Below, piece by piece: positions 1-8,960 of a stretch of 64,000 nt of DNA (position 1 is the first letter of the stretch; each line of letters opens with the position of its first letter). The DNA comes from Pseudomonas sp. B21-015 (GTDB lineage Bacteria > Pseudomonadota > Gammaproteobacteria > Pseudomonadales > Pseudomonadaceae): positions 4,774,001 through 4,838,000 of the forward strand of contig NZ_CP087196.1 in assembly GCF_024749285.1 (NCBI RefSeq), in the 5' to 3' direction. The translations under genes were made by a program, and so were the position numbers. Under the pieces are notes generated by a model, which saw only the letters and a list, made by a program, of their open reading frames with translations, made no database searches and was not told where the DNA came from.

Positions 1-780
1 CTCGGACCAGCCTCCAGGGCCATGAAAATCACTGCCGGCGCTGACCAGCAGACCAAATTCGCGGGCAAGAATCGCCAGGCTGCCCACCTGTTCGGCGGGT
101 TGATGGCCATTGACCACTTCAATCGCGTGGCCCCCGGCTTGAATATAGTCAGAAATCAGGCGGCGACGCTTGCTGCGAGTGAAATCGTAGTGCCAGGGAT
201 GCGCCAGGCTGACCCAGGCACCCGCGGCGCGCAGGGTTTCGACGGTGTCTTCCAGGGTTGGCCAGTGTTGTTTGACGTCTCCCAGTTTGCCGGCACCCAG
301 CCATTTGCGGAACGCTTCGGCGCGATCCTTGACGAAACCTTCGCGCACCATCCAGTCGGCGAAATGCGGACGGGCCGGCGCGTTGCCACTGTCGCCCAGT
401 TCCTGCTGAATGGCCCGGGCACCGTCAAGCGCCCCCGGCATGCCTTTCAACGCCAACTTGCGGCTTATTTCTTCGGACCGTAGCCAGCGGCCATCGTGCA
501 ATTTTGCGATGGCCTCGACCAACGGCGCGGCATTGACGTCGAAACCATAGCCCAACACATGAATGGTCGCCCCGCCCCAAGTGCAGGACAATTCGACGCC
601 GTTGACCAGTTGCATCCCCAGCGCCGTCGCGGTGCTACGGGCCTCGTCGAGGCCTTCGAGGGTGTCGTGATCGGTCAAGGCCAGGACTCGCACGCCTTTC
701 TCGAACGCACGCGCAACCAGTGCCGCAGGCGCCAGGGCGCCATCGGAAGCCGTGCTATGGCAGTGCAAATCAACATTCAC
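1..780 (-). CDS. PHP-domain phosphatase (TrpH/RNase AM type), 3' end outside window
   Basis: Reading leftward from a GTG at 780, the protein begins MNVDLHCHSTASDG and continues without a stop to the window edge (about 260 codons seen). The HxH motif near residue 6 and the later LTDHDT motif are the metal-binding signatures of the PHP phosphoesterase family. The TrpH/YciV branch hydrolyses 3',5'-bisphosphonucleotides and trims RNA 5' ends. It is cytoplasmic and needs divalent metals. It is divergent from yciB, 87 bp away, an arrangement I recall from P. aeruginosa. The start is GTG because the family begins right at the MxVDLHxH motif. The C-terminal end is missing, so length cannot be judged. 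Confidence 0.85.
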   Translation of the reverse strand, partial: MNVDLHCHSTASDGALAPAALVARAFEKGVRVLALTDHDTLEGLDEARSTATALGMQLVNGVELSCTWGGATIHVLGYGFDVNAAPLVEAIAKLHDGRWLRSEEISRKLALKGMPGALDGARAIQQELGDSGNAPARPHFADWMVREGFVKDRAEAFRKWLGAGKLGDVKQHWPTLEDTVETLRAAGAWVSLAHPWHYDFTRSKRRRLISDYIQAGGHAIEVVNGHQPAEQVGSLAILAREFGLLVSAGSDFHGPGGWSE

Positions 781-867
781 AGGACTGTGTCACCTCAAAT
801 CAGCTGACGCTATCGCGCGTCAATATGTTTGTTATTATGCCGCCACATCCTGCTTCTGGCTGCCACT

Positions 868-1464
868 GTGAAACAATTCATCGACTTCATCCCGCTTCTA
901 CTGTTTTTCATCGTCTTCAAAATCGATCCACGGGTCGTCGACATTGGCGGCCATCAACTGACTGTCGGTGGTATTTACAGCGCCACAGCGATGCTGATCA
1001 TCAGCTCCCTGGTGGTCTACGGCACGCTGTTCATCAAGCAGCGCAAGCTGGAGAAAGGCCAGTGGCTGACCCTCATCGCCTGCCTGGTCTTCGGCAGCCT
1101 GACCCTGGCGTTCCACAGCGAGACGTTCCTGAAATGGAAAGCCCCGGTGGTCAACTGGCTGTTCGCTCTCGCGTTCATCGGCAGCCACTTCGTCGGTGAC
1201 CAACTGCTGATCAAGCGCATCATGGGCCACGCACTGACCCTGCCGGAACCGGTCTGGACCCGTCTGAACATCGCCTGGATCGTTTTTTTCCTGTTTTGCG
1301 GCGCCGCCAACCTGTTCGTCGCGTTCACGTTCCAGAGCTACTGGGTCGACTTCAAGGTCTTCGGCAGCCTGGGCATGACGTTGCTGTTCCTGGTCGGCCA
1401 GGGCATCTACCTGTCCCGCCACTTGCACGACGCCGACACCACCACGCCAAAAACCGAGGACTGA
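868..1464 (+). CDS. yciB: Inner-membrane septation protein A, YciB
   Basis: 198-residue hydrophobic protein starting [14 protein letters not shown]. About five membrane segments are visible (for example around residues 5-20, 45-65, 75-90, 115-140 and 150-170), matching the size and layout of YciB (also called IspZ). The family is needed for normal septation and envelope integrity in enteric bacteria and interacts with elongation and division proteins. The GTG start at 868 is chosen over an in-frame ATG 39 bp upstream because it gives the conserved family N-terminus. The stop lies one base before the start of the next gene, so the two are probably co-translated. Confidence 0.92.
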   Translation: MKQFIDFIPLLLFFIVFKIDPRVVDIGGHQLTVGGIYSATAMLIISSLVVYGTLFIKQRKLEKGQWLTLIACLVFGSLTLAFHSETFLKWKAPVVNWLFALAFIGSHFVGDQLLIKRIMGHALTLPEPVWTRLNIAWIVFFLFCGAANLFVAFTFQSYWVDFKVFGSLGMTLLFLVGQGIYLSRHLHDADTTTPKTED

Positions 1465-1465
1465 C

Positions 1466-1765
1466 ATGCTTTACGCAATCATTGCCACAGACGTCGCCAA
1501 CTCCCTGGAAGCCCGCCTGGCCGCACGGCCTGCGCACCTTGAGCGCCTGCAAGTGCTTAAAGGCGAAGGTCGTATCGTATTGGCCGGCCCACACCCGGCG
1601 GTCGACAGCAATGATCCGGGCGCAGCGGGCTTCACTGGCAGCCTGATCGTTGCTGAATTCGATTCCCTGAGCGCCGCAAAGGCCTGGGCCGACGCCGACC
1701 CGTACGTTGCCGCAGGCGTCTACGCCAATGTTTTGGTCAAGCCGTTCAAGCAAGTCCTGCCGTAA
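1466..1765 (+). CDS. YciI family protein
   Basis: 99-residue protein beginning [17 protein letters not shown], with the ferredoxin-like alpha/beta pattern and the conserved His (GPHPA, near residue 48) and Asp (WADADPYV, near residue 77) of the YciI/YCII domain. Family members resemble muconolactone isomerase. Their substrate is unknown; a His-Asp active site has been proposed. It starts immediately after the yciB stop, and the yciB-yciI pairing is common in Gammaproteobacteria, supporting an operon. The length equals the family norm. Confidence 0.9.
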   Translation: MLYAIIATDVANSLEARLAARPAHLERLQVLKGEGRIVLAGPHPAVDSNDPGAAGFTGSLIVAEFDSLSAAKAWADADPYVAAGVYANVLVKPFKQVLP

Positions 1766-1875
1766 AATCCTTCCGCGCGGTGAGCCTTGTCGGCTCATCG
1801 CGTGTTCAATCGCTCATTATTCTCGTTTACCGGCCGACAACCTGCCCAATACTCGTATTGGAATCAGGAGTTGCG

Positions 1876-2289
1876 ATGCGCAAAGGTCCGTTGTGTCTGA
1901 TGTTGGTGACGTTGTCGATCATGGCGCCCGCCCACGGTGAAGAAAGCGCCAATGGCGTTAATTCGACGCCGCTGTCCTTGAGCGCCGGCAGCCAGATCAC
2001 CGAGTTGCAGCAGCGCTTGAAGGCAAGCGAACAGCAACGAGAAGAACTGAGCAAACAACTGCAAAATACCGATGGCGAACGCGAAAGCGCCCAGCTGAGC
2101 CGGTTGCGCCAAGAGAATCAGCGCCTGAAGCTGCAACTCAAGGAAACCCAGGCCAGCAACCCGCTGCCGCGCCTGCTGACTGACCAGCAACAGTGGTTCG
2201 TCATCGGAGCCGCAGTTGCGCTATTGGCCCTGCTCTGCGGTATCTTCGCCAGTGGTGCCACTAGAAAACGTAGGCAATGGCTAAATTGA
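1876..2289 (+). CDS. Small secreted coiled-coil protein with C-terminal membrane anchor
   Basis: 137 residues from ATG 1876, with a CAGGAG ribosome site just upstream. Visible parts are an N-terminal signal peptide (MRKGPLCLMLVTLSIMAPAHG), a Gln/Glu/Arg/Leu-rich stretch at about residues 45-90 that should form a coiled coil, and a membrane segment at about 110-130 followed by a basic tail (TRKRRQ). This resembles the end of SH3-domain TIGR04211-type proteins but lacks the SH3 domain. Only 7 bp separate it from the response-regulator gene, so it is probably co-expressed with the Cpx-like genes. Function unknown. Confidence 0.75.
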   Translation: MRKGPLCLMLVTLSIMAPAHGEESANGVNSTPLSLSAGSQITELQQRLKASEQQREELSKQLQNTDGERESAQLSRLRQENQRLKLQLKETQASNPLPRLLTDQQQWFVIGAAVALLALLCGIFASGATRKRRQWLN

Positions 2290-2296
2290 GTGAGTC

Positions 2297-2974
2297 ATGA
2301 GCGAGCTGTTACTAATTGATGATGACCAGGAGCTGTGTGAGCTCCTGAGTAGCTGGCTGAGCCAGGAAGGCTTTCAGGTACGCGCCTGCCACGATGGCCA
2401 GAGCGCCCGTCGCGCGCTGGCCGAGACGTCTCCGGCAGCCGTGGTGCTGGACGTGATGCTGCCAGACGGCAGCGGCCTGGAACTGCTCAAGCAACTGCGC
2501 AGCGACCATCCGGATTTGCCGGTGCTGATGCTGTCGGCCCGTGGCGAACCCCTGGACCGCATCCTCGGCCTGGAACTCGGTGCCGACGATTACCTGGCCA
2601 AACCGTGCGACCCACGGGAACTGACAGCCCGCCTGCGCGCGGTGTTGCGCCGCAGTCATCCGACGGCAGTCTCCAGCCAGCTCGAGCTGGGTGACTTGTG
2701 CTTCAGCCCGGTGCGTGGCGTGGTCAGCATCGATGAACAGGAGTTCACCCTCACCGTCTCCGAAAGCCGCCTGCTCGAAGCCCTGCTCAAGCAACCCGGC
2801 GAACCGCTGGATAAACAGGAGCTGGCGCAAATCGCCCTGGGTCGCAAACTGACCCTGTACGACCGCAGCCTGGACATGCACGTGAGCAACCTGCGCAAAA
2901 AGATCGGCCCACACCCCGACGGCCGCCCGCGCATCGTGGCCCTGCGCAGTCGCGGTTACTACTACAGCCTGTAA
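2297..2974 (+). CDS. cpxR: CpxR-like OmpR-family response regulator
   Basis: 225 residues: receiver domain (1-115) with acidic pocket D8-D10, phosphoacceptor D52 (VLDVMLPDGSG), S80 and K102 (YLAKP), then an OmpR/PhoB winged-helix DNA-binding domain (about 130-224) ending in RSRGYYYSL. In P. aeruginosa the corresponding gene order (PA3204-PA3206) is regulator, Spy-like protein, kinase, and the regulator is called CpxR, which controls envelope stress and efflux genes. The identical order here supports the name. A perfect hairpin 30 bp after the stop separates it from the downstream genes, so the regulator may be transcribed with the small upstream gene and partly uncoupled from its kinase. Confidence 0.85.
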   Translation: MSELLLIDDDQELCELLSSWLSQEGFQVRACHDGQSARRALAETSPAAVVLDVMLPDGSGLELLKQLRSDHPDLPVLMLSARGEPLDRILGLELGADDYLAKPCDPRELTARLRAVLRRSHPTAVSSQLELGDLCFSPVRGVVSIDEQEFTLTVSESRLLEALLKQPGEPLDKQELAQIALGRKLTLYDRSLDMHVSNLRKKIGPHPDGRPRIVALRSRGYYYSL

Positions 2975-3003
2975 GAACCGAGAAAGAACCGAATAAGAGC
3001 AAC

Positions 3004-3035
3004 CTGTGGCGAGGGAGCTTGCTCCCTCGCCACAG
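3004..3035. repeat. REP-like perfect hairpin after cpxR
   Basis: A 15-bp perfect inverted repeat (CTGTGGCGAGGGAGC and its complement) separated by only TT. The same motif recurs as paired, longer elements at 39653, 41962 and 50987. Its position just after the cpxR stop could attenuate read-through, although no T tract follows. Confidence 0.8.
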
Positions 3036-3179
3036 ACGGGGGCCTGCACATGGAGCTTTGTCAGGTCGGCACAAGACCCTCTTTACCCAAGCTTTACGCT
3101 CCGCTGACCGCCGCTGACCTTGATCTGCGTAATCTGTACACATCCGGAACGTACCGGGAACGAGACAAGGAGATACACC

Positions 3180-3629
3180 ATGCGCAAGACTCTTATCGCT
3201 CTGATGTTCGCTGCCGCCCTGCCGACCGTTGCCATGGCCGCGCCTGAAGGCGCAGGCCAGATGGGTGATCACATGGACGGCTCACGTCACGGCGGTCAGA
3301 TGCACGGCATGCACGGTAAAGGCCCTTACAGCCAGCTGGACCTGAGCCGCGAACAGCGCGAGCAGATCCGCAAGATCATGGGCGAGCAGATGCACGAGCG
3401 TCAGCAACTGGTCGACAAGTACCTGGAAAAACTCTCGCCAGCCGATCAGAAAGCCCTGAAAGACGAGATGGCGGCCAAGCACCAGAAAGCCGAAGCCGAC
3501 GTTCGCGCAGTGCTGAAACCGGATCAACAGAAGCAATTCGACGAGATCCAGAAGAAACAAGCTGAGCGTCGCGCCGAATGGGCCGAGTTCAAGGCCTGGA
3601 AAGCGCAGCAAGCGCAAAAAGCGCAATAA
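3180..3629 (+). CDS. Spy/CpxP-like periplasmic protein
   Basis: 149 residues from ATG 3180, with an ACAAGGAG ribosome site. An N-terminal signal peptide (MRKTLIALMFAAALPTVAMA) precedes a His/Gly/Met-rich segment (HMDGSRHGGQMHGMHGK) that could bind metal, then a long helical, highly charged region with LSREQREQIRKI and LSPADQKALK, the LTxxQ-type pattern of Spy/CpxP proteins. Family members are periplasmic chaperones, and CpxP inhibits CpxA. Placement between a CpxR-like regulator and its kinase gene fits a feedback sensor/chaperone role. The His/Met-rich patch suggests metal responsiveness, which is inference. Confidence 0.85.
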   Translation: MRKTLIALMFAAALPTVAMAAPEGAGQMGDHMDGSRHGGQMHGMHGKGPYSQLDLSREQREQIRKIMGEQMHERQQLVDKYLEKLSPADQKALKDEMAAKHQKAEADVRAVLKPDQQKQFDEIQKKQAERRAEWAEFKAWKAQQAQKAQ

Positions 3630-3642
3630 TGCGTCAACCTTG

Positions 3643-3669
3643 GACCCAACGGCTAATCACCGTTGGGTC
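3643..3669 (+). terminator. Hairpin after the Spy-like gene
   Basis: Perfect 10-bp stem GACCCAACGG/CCGTTGGGTC with a 7-base loop, 14 bp after the stop codon. There is no U-tract, so it may be an RNA-stabilising hairpin rather than a full intrinsic terminator. Confidence 0.5.
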
Positions 3670-3689
3670 TGATGCCACTCGATTTTAAT

Positions 3690-3777
3690 GTAGGAGCGAG
3701 CCTGCTCGCGATGGCGTCCTTTCAGTCACGTTGATGTTGAATGTGCCGACGCTATCGCGAGCAGGCTCGCTCCCACA
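3690..3777. repeat. REPIN (paired REP, GGAGCGAGCC type)
   Basis: Two inverted REP units facing each other: GTAGGAGCGAGCCTGCTCGC at the left and its near-complement ending GCTCCCACA at the right, with about 40 bp between. It sits between the Spy-like gene and the kinase gene. Confidence 0.85.
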
Positions 3778-3804
3778 TGGATTGCGTTTGTTCGAGGATT
3801 TTCT

Positions 3805-5145
3805 GTGCGTTCATTGTTCTGGCGTATCCTGGCCAGCTTCTGGCTGGCCATCGCTCTGGTTGCAGGGCTTTCCATTTTGCTGGGGCACATGCTCAACCAG
3901 GACGCGTGGATTCTCAGTCGTCACCCGGGTCTCAACACCCTGGCCGAACAGTGGACGCAAACCTACGAAAGTCAGGGCGAAGAAGCCGCACAAGACATTC
4001 TTGAGCAGCGCAAGCGCCAGTATCACATCGACGTTCAGGTGCTCAACGAAAGCGGGGACCCGGTGGTGCGCGGCACCTTCCCTCGGCGTGCAGCAGCCTT
4101 CGAGGCACGGCAGCAAAACGATGATCGGCGCCTGCCGTGGCGGCGTCTGACCGATGAATACACCAGCGCCAAGACGGGTGACACCTACCTGCTGATCTAC
4201 CGCATTCCGCACCCGGAACTGGACACCTGGCACCGCGAAAGCCTGCTCTGGCCGTTGAGTGCACTGGGTATCGCCCTGGTGGTGCTGACCCTGTTCAGCC
4301 TGCTGGTGACCTTTTCCATCACCCGACCGCTGAGCCGTTTGCGCGGCGCGGTGCATGAGTTGGGGCAAACGACGTATCAACAGAACAGCCTGGCGCAACT
4401 GGCCAATCGGCGCGATGAATTCGGTGTGCTGGCCAACGACTTCAACCGCATGGGCGCACGCCTGCAAAGCCTGATCGGCAGCCAGCGGCAATTGCTGCGC
4501 GATGTGTCTCACGAGTTGCGTTCGCCCCTCGCCCGGCTACGCATTGCGCTGGCACTGGCCGAGCGGGCCAATCCTGAAGAGCGGGAAAAACTCTGGCCGC
4601 GCCTGACCCGTGAATGCGATCGACTGGAAGCACTGATCAGCGAAATCCTGGTGTTGGCGCGGGTCGATGCCGACAACGCCAGTGCCGAAGAGGTGGATCT
4701 CAATGCGCTGCTCAATACCCTGCAAAAAGATGCTCAGTTGGGCTCACCGGAGCAGAACGTGCGCCTTGAGGCCGAGCCACAACTGAACCTCAGAGGCTGG
4801 CCGACCATGATCGAGCGCGCCGTGGATAACCTGCTGCGCAATGCCCAGCGCTTTAACCCGGTCGGGCAACCGATCGTAATGCGGGCGTTGCGCCAGGGCG
4901 ACAGGATTGTGGTCAGCGTGCGCGATCACGGCCCCGGCGTGGAGGCCGAGCATTTGAATCAGTTGGGGGAACCGTTCTATCGGGCGCCGGGCCAGACAAC
5001 GGCCGGGCATGGCCTGGGCCTGGCCATTGCGCGCCGCGCGGCGGAACGGCATGGCGGCAGTCTGGTGCTGGCGAATCACCCTGGGGGCGGGTTTATTGCC
5101 AGTCTGGAATTGCCGTTGGCGCCGGGGGCTGTGGTTCAACCCTGA
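3805..5145 (+). CDS. cpxS: CpxA/CpxS-like sensor histidine kinase
   Basis: 446 residues from GTG 3805. Order: membrane segment (about 8-28), periplasmic sensor region (about 30-145), second membrane segment (150-172), HAMP linker (TRPLSRLRGAVHEL), HisKA with phospho-accepting H236 (DVSHELRSPLARLR), and HATPase with N box (DNLLRNAQRF), G1 (DHGPGV) and G2 (GHGLGLAIARR). This is the classical CpxA layout. It is partner to the regulator at 2297, from which it is separated by the Spy-like gene and a REPIN. The P. aeruginosa counterpart (PA3206) is named CpxS. The GTG start gives the usual short basic N-terminus MRSLFWR. Confidence 0.88.
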   Translation: MRSLFWRILASFWLAIALVAGLSILLGHMLNQDAWILSRHPGLNTLAEQWTQTYESQGEEAAQDILEQRKRQYHIDVQVLNESGDPVVRGTFPRRAAAFEARQQNDDRRLPWRRLTDEYTSAKTGDTYLLIYRIPHPELDTWHRESLLWPLSALGIALVVLTLFSLLVTFSITRPLSRLRGAVHELGQTTYQQNSLAQLANRRDEFGVLANDFNRMGARLQSLIGSQRQLLRDVSHELRSPLARLRIALALAERANPEEREKLWPRLTRECDRLEALISEILVLARVDADNASAEEVDLNALLNTLQKDAQLGSPEQNVRLEAEPQLNLRGWPTMIERAVDNLLRNAQRFNPVGQPIVMRALRQGDRIVVSVRDHGPGVEAEHLNQLGEPFYRAPGQTTAGHGLGLAIARRAAERHGGSLVLANHPGGGFIASLELPLAPGAVVQP

Positions 5146-5150
5146 ACCCT

Positions 5151-5237
5151 GTGGGAGCGGGCTTGCTCGCGATGGCGGCGGCACCTTCAACATCTCAGTG
5201 CCTGACACTCCGCTATCGCGGGCAAGCCCGCTCCACA
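5151..5237. repeat. REPIN (GGAGCGGGCTTG type)
   Basis: Begins GTGGGAGCGGGCTTGCTCGC and ends with the complementary GCAAGCCCGCTCCACA. It lies between two convergent genes and follows the kinase stop by 5 bp. Confidence 0.85.
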
Positions 5238-5251
5238 TTGAATCTACGCCT

Positions 5252-5818
5252 TCAGGCCTTACCGGGCCAGGCGCTAACGAACTCGGTCAAATCAACCTTC
5301 TCCGCCACACGCGGTTCTTTCTGCGGTGTACCGAGATAAAGGAACGCAATCACCTCTTCCCCTTCCGCCAACCCCAAGCCTTCAGCCACATGCTCCGAAT
5401 AAGCCAGTTCACCGGTGCGCCATACCGCGCCAATGCCTTGTGCGTAAGCGGCCAGCAAAATCCCGTGAGCCGCGCAGCCTGCCGCCAACAATTGTTCGGA
5501 TTTGGGGTATTTGACGTGATCCTGCAAACGGGCAATCACCACAACCACCAGCGGTGCACGCAGCGGGCCGTTACGGGCCTTGTCCAGCGCGGCTTCTGAC
5601 ACCTCGCTGTCTTGCAGCTTCGCCGCTTCGGCCAGCAACTCGCCCATTTGCTCGCGCGCCGCGCCTTCGACTGTCAGGAAGCGCCAAGGCTGCAAATGGC
5701 CGTGGTCTGGCGCGCGCATCGCGGCGGCAAACAGCACCTCCCGTTGCTCGGCGGTGGGCGCCGGGTCGAGCAGTCGTGGAACGGAAACACGGTTGAGCAA
5801 AGCGTCGAGAGCCTGCAT
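5252..5818 (-). CDS. Nitroreductase family protein (YdjA-like)
   Basis: 188 residues. The N-terminal RAPDHGHLQPWRFLTVEG (about 35-52) is the FMN-binding start of the compact YdjA branch, and the AAGCAAHGILLAAYAQGIGAVW segment (about 112-133) and LYLGTPQ near the C-terminus are also family hallmarks. These enzymes are cytoplasmic FMN-dependent NAD(P)H oxidoreductases with poorly defined natural substrates. The length matches the YdjA family (about 185). It is convergent with the kinase gene and divergent from trkH. Confidence 0.9.
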   Translation of the reverse strand: MQALDALLNRVSVPRLLDPAPTAEQREVLFAAAMRAPDHGHLQPWRFLTVEGAAREQMGELLAEAAKLQDSEVSEAALDKARNGPLRAPLVVVVIARLQDHVKYPKSEQLLAAGCAAHGILLAAYAQGIGAVWRTGELAYSEHVAEGLGLAEGEEVIAFLYLGTPQKEPRVAEKVDLTEFVSAWPGKA

Positions 5819-5939
5819 CGGCCACCTCCTGAAAAAAATGTCTGGCTATTCTAGCGGTATCCGGCACGGGGTTGCCGGTTTACATGCCCTGCCCCGCAGG
5901 TAGAATGGCGCCCTCCCTAATTCAGCCCGAGCGGACTTC

Positions 5940-7394
5940 ATGGCGTTGCCGACCTTACGGATCATTGGTTTCATCATCGGCATCTTCCTGATCACGCTGG
6001 CCATTTCCATGGTCGTGCCCATGGCCACCCTGGTGATCTTCGAACGCACCAGCGACCTCACATCGTTCCTCTGGGCCAGCATGATTACCTTTGTTGCCGG
6101 CCTGGCCCTGGTCATTCCAGGGCGCCCCGAGCACATCCATCTGCGCCCGCGAGACATGTACCTGTTGACGGTCAGCAGCTGGCTGGTGGTGTGCATCTTC
6201 GCCGCCCTGCCGTTCCTGCTGACCCAGAACATCAGCTACACCGACTCGTTCTTCGAAAGCATGTCCGGCATCACCGCCACCGGTGCGACGGTGCTCACGG
6301 GCCTGGACAGCATGTCCCCCGGCATCCTGATATGGCGTTCATTGCTGCACTGGATCGGCGGGATCGGCTTTATCGGCATGGCGGTTGCGATTCTGCCATT
6401 GCTGCGCATCGGGGGCATGCGGCTGTTTCAGACCGAGTCGTCGGACCGTTCCGAAAAAGTCATGCCTCGTTCGCACATGGTGGCGCGTTTGATCGTTGCG
6501 ACCTACGTCGGCATCACCATTTTCGGCAGCCTGGCGTTCTGGTGGGCCGGGATGAGCCCGTTCGACGCCATCAACCATGCGATGTCAGCGATTTCCACCG
6601 GTGGTTTCTCGACCTCCGACCAGTCTTTGGCCAAGTGGCCGGAGCCTGCGGTGCATTGGGTCGCGATCGTCATCATGATTCTCGGCGCCCTGCCGTTCAC
6701 CCTGTATGTCGCCACGTTGCGCGGTAACCGTCGGGCGCTGATCAAGGATGAACAGGTTCAAGGCTTGCTCGGCATGTTGCTGGTGACCTGGCTGGTGCTC
6801 GGCACCTGGTATTGGTGGACCACCGAGCTGCATTGGCTGGAGGCGTTGCGACATGTGGCGCTGAACGTGACGTCGGTGGTGACCACCACCGGCTTTGCAT
6901 TGGGGGACTACAGCCTCTGGGGCAACTTCTCGCTGATGCTGTTCTTCTATCTGGGGTTTGTCGGCGGCTGTTCGGGTTCAACCGCTGGCGGGATCAAGAT
7001 TTTCCGCTTCCAGGTGGCCTACATTCTGCTCAAGGCCAACCTTAACCAATTGATTCACCCGCGCGCGGTGATCAAGCAGAAATACAACGGCCACCGTCTG
7101 GACGAAGAGATCGTGCGTTCGATCCTGACCTTTTCATTTTTTTTCGCCATCACCATTTGCGTCATCGCACTGCTGTTATCGCTGCTCGGCGTGGACTGGA
7201 TGACTGCCCTTACCGGCGCGGCCAGTACAGTGTCCGGCGTCGGCCCGGGGCTGGGCGAAACGATCGGCCCGGCGGGCAACTTCGCCAGCCTGCCCGACGC
7301 CGCGAAGTGGATTCTCTCGTTCGGCATGTTACTGGGCCGGCTGGAGATCATTACGGTGTTTGTTCTGTGTATCCCTGCGTTCTGGCGTCACTGA
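5940..7394 (+). CDS. trkH: TrkH-type potassium uptake membrane protein
   Basis: 484-residue polytopic protein. The four selectivity-filter P-loops of the Trk/Ktr family are visible: SGITATGATVL (about 112), SAISTGGFST (about 216), VTTTGFALGDY (about 315) and STVSGVGPGLG (about 430). TrkH is the ion-conducting subunit of the low-affinity Trk potassium system and works with the cytosolic NAD-binding TrkA, which is not in the window. Its last 44 bp overlap, antisense, the end of the AraC-family gene that converges on it. Length and motif order are normal. Confidence 0.93.
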   Translation: MALPTLRIIGFIIGIFLITLAISMVVPMATLVIFERTSDLTSFLWASMITFVAGLALVIPGRPEHIHLRPRDMYLLTVSSWLVVCIFAALPFLLTQNISYTDSFFESMSGITATGATVLTGLDSMSPGILIWRSLLHWIGGIGFIGMAVAILPLLRIGGMRLFQTESSDRSEKVMPRSHMVARLIVATYVGITIFGSLAFWWAGMSPFDAINHAMSAISTGGFSTSDQSLAKWPEPAVHWVAIVIMILGALPFTLYVATLRGNRRALIKDEQVQGLLGMLLVTWLVLGTWYWWTTELHWLEALRHVALNVTSVVTTTGFALGDYSLWGNFSLMLFFYLGFVGGCSGSTAGGIKIFRFQVAYILLKANLNQLIHPRAVIKQKYNGHRLDEEIVRSILTFSFFFAITICVIALLLSLLGVDWMTALTGAASTVSGVGPGLGETIGPAGNFASLPDAAKWILSFGMLLGRLEIITVFVLCIPAFWRH

Positions 7395-8412
7395 TCCGCT
7401 CGGGGGCTTCCATCAACCGCGCCCGGTATTCGCCGGGGGTGGCGTCAAACCAGCGTCGGAAGGCGCGGAAGAAGTTGCTCGGATCGGCAAACCCCAGCAG
7501 GTAGGCAATTTCCAGCAGGGTCATGCTCGGTTGCGCCAGGTATTGCTCGGCCAGTTCACGCCGCGTGTCATCCAGCAACATCTGAAAACTCGTGCCCTCT
7601 TCCTGCAAGCGTCGCTGCAAGGTGCGTTGCGACAGGTGCAGCGCCTGCGCCACTGCATCGCGCTTGGGTTCGCCCTGGGGCAGTAAACGGCACAGCACCT
7701 GCCGCGCATTGTGGGTCACGCGGCTCTCGGAAAACCGCGCCAGGTACTCACCGGCAAAGCGGTCGTGCAACAACGCCATGGCCTCATTGGCGGTGGGCAA
7801 CGGCGCCTCCAGGTCGGCGCGTTCGAAGATCAAGGCGTCATACGGCGCGTTGAACATTATCGGGGCATGGAAGGCTTGCTTATAGGGTTCGAGATCGACG
7901 GGCAGATCGCCCTGCAGTAGTACTTTGCGCGGTTGCAGCGTGCGCCCGGTCAACCAGCCGCAAAGCGCCAAGGCACAGGCCAGCGATGCTTCGGCGCTTT
8001 GTCGGGTCGGCGGCAGGTGGTCGCCATGCACCGTCAGAACCAACGCATAGCCTTCATCCAGCAAGCGGAAACTCAGGTCGGCACTTTCGGCGATGATTCG
8101 CTGATAACGCACCAGGCGCTGAAAGCCTTCGGCCAGGGTCCGGCTGGACATCAAGGCATAACCGGCGACGTGCAGGGACGCCGGTCGCACCACCTTGCCC
8201 ATGTTCAGGCCTATCGCCGGGTTGCCGGACACCTCGACCGCGCGCTGCCAGAGCCGTGTCATGGAATCTTGCGGGAAGCGCGCATCCAGATCATCCAGTG
8301 CCGCATAGTCGAGCCCTAGCTGCTTGAACAGACCCCGGCAGTCCAGGCCGTCCATTTCCAGTGCTTTGACAATCCCCATCGCCCAGCTTGCAGAAGTCGT
8401 TCGTTCGCTCAT
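7351..8412 (-). CDS. AraC-family transcriptional regulator (OruR/ArgR-like layout)
   Basis: 353 residues from ATG 8412 (MSERTTSASW). The N-terminal half (about 20-205) resembles the arabinose-binding-like domain of AraC_N regulators; the C-terminal 100 residues form two helix-turn-helix motifs, the second with LLEIAYLLGFADPSNFFRAF. Regulators of this layout usually control one neighbouring catabolic operon, but no obvious target adjoins it. A longer frame extends to 8496, but the shorter start is preferred because the extension would overlap the divergent promoter. The 3' end overlaps trkH by 44 bp, tail to tail. Confidence 0.85.
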   Translation of the reverse strand: MSERTTSASWAMGIVKALEMDGLDCRGLFKQLGLDYAALDDLDARFPQDSMTRLWQRAVEVSGNPAIGLNMGKVVRPASLHVAGYALMSSRTLAEGFQRLVRYQRIIAESADLSFRLLDEGYALVLTVHGDHLPPTRQSAEASLACALALCGWLTGRTLQPRKVLLQGDLPVDLEPYKQAFHAPIMFNAPYDALIFERADLEAPLPTANEAMALLHDRFAGEYLARFSESRVTHNARQVLCRLLPQGEPKRDAVAQALHLSQRTLQRRLQEEGTSFQMLLDDTRRELAEQYLAQPSMTLLEIAYLLGFADPSNFFRAFRRWFDATPGEYRARLMEAPERISDARTQGYTEQTP

Positions 8413-8570
8413 GGCGTTTACTACGTGATGGCCGCATGCCACGACCCATTTCCGAAGGATACTAAAGTGGCGCCTATTGTCACTGGCTGATGCCAATGAT
8501 CACTCTAGACTCAAATAAGCTACCCGCAGAACAACTTGTCGCCTGCACACACACCACAGAGATCGCAGTC

Positions 8571-8882
8571 GTGGAAAACATCAAACGATTCAACAGCTTC
8601 GCTGAGTTTTACCCGTATTACCTCAGCGAACACCGCAACAGCACTTGCCGACGACTGCATTTTGTCGGCACCACGCTGGTTATTTTCATTCTGGTGCTGA
8701 CCATCGGCAAAGGCGCCTGGTGGATGTTGCTGGCCCTGCCGCTGGCCGGTTACAGCTTTGCCTGGGTCGGGCATTTCTTCTTCGAGAAGAATCGCCCTGC
8801 AACCTTTCAACATCCTCTTTACAGCTTGCTCGGCGATTTCGTCATGTACCGCGACATGCTTGTGGGTCGTGTGCCGTTCTAG
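8571..8882 (+). CDS. Mpo1-like (DUF962) membrane protein
   Basis: 103 residues from GTG 8571 (MENIKRFNSFAEFYPYYLSEH). It shows the DUF962/Mpo1 pattern: histidines in YLSEHRN and LHFVGT, two central membrane segments (about 30-65), then GHFFFEKNRPATFQHP and a final LLGDFVMYRDM. Yeast Mpo1 is an iron-dependent dioxygenase of phytosphingosine; bacterial members of this short form are uncharacterised. The conserved His residues suggest the metal site is intact. It precedes the broken HD-domain gene by 78 bp. Confidence 0.85.
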   Translation: MENIKRFNSFAEFYPYYLSEHRNSTCRRLHFVGTTLVIFILVLTIGKGAWWMLLALPLAGYSFAWVGHFFFEKNRPATFQHPLYSLLGDFVMYRDMLVGRVPF

Positions 8883-8960
8883 GCTGTGCAGCCACTGCGA
8901 CGCTGGATCCAGCGTCCTACACTCAAAACATCCCTTACGATCAGAACAAGAGGATAGCCG

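Noticed and set aside
22..483. + strand frame at the left window edge
   Set aside because: Opposite strand of the PHP-domain gene, which shows the metal-binding motifs.
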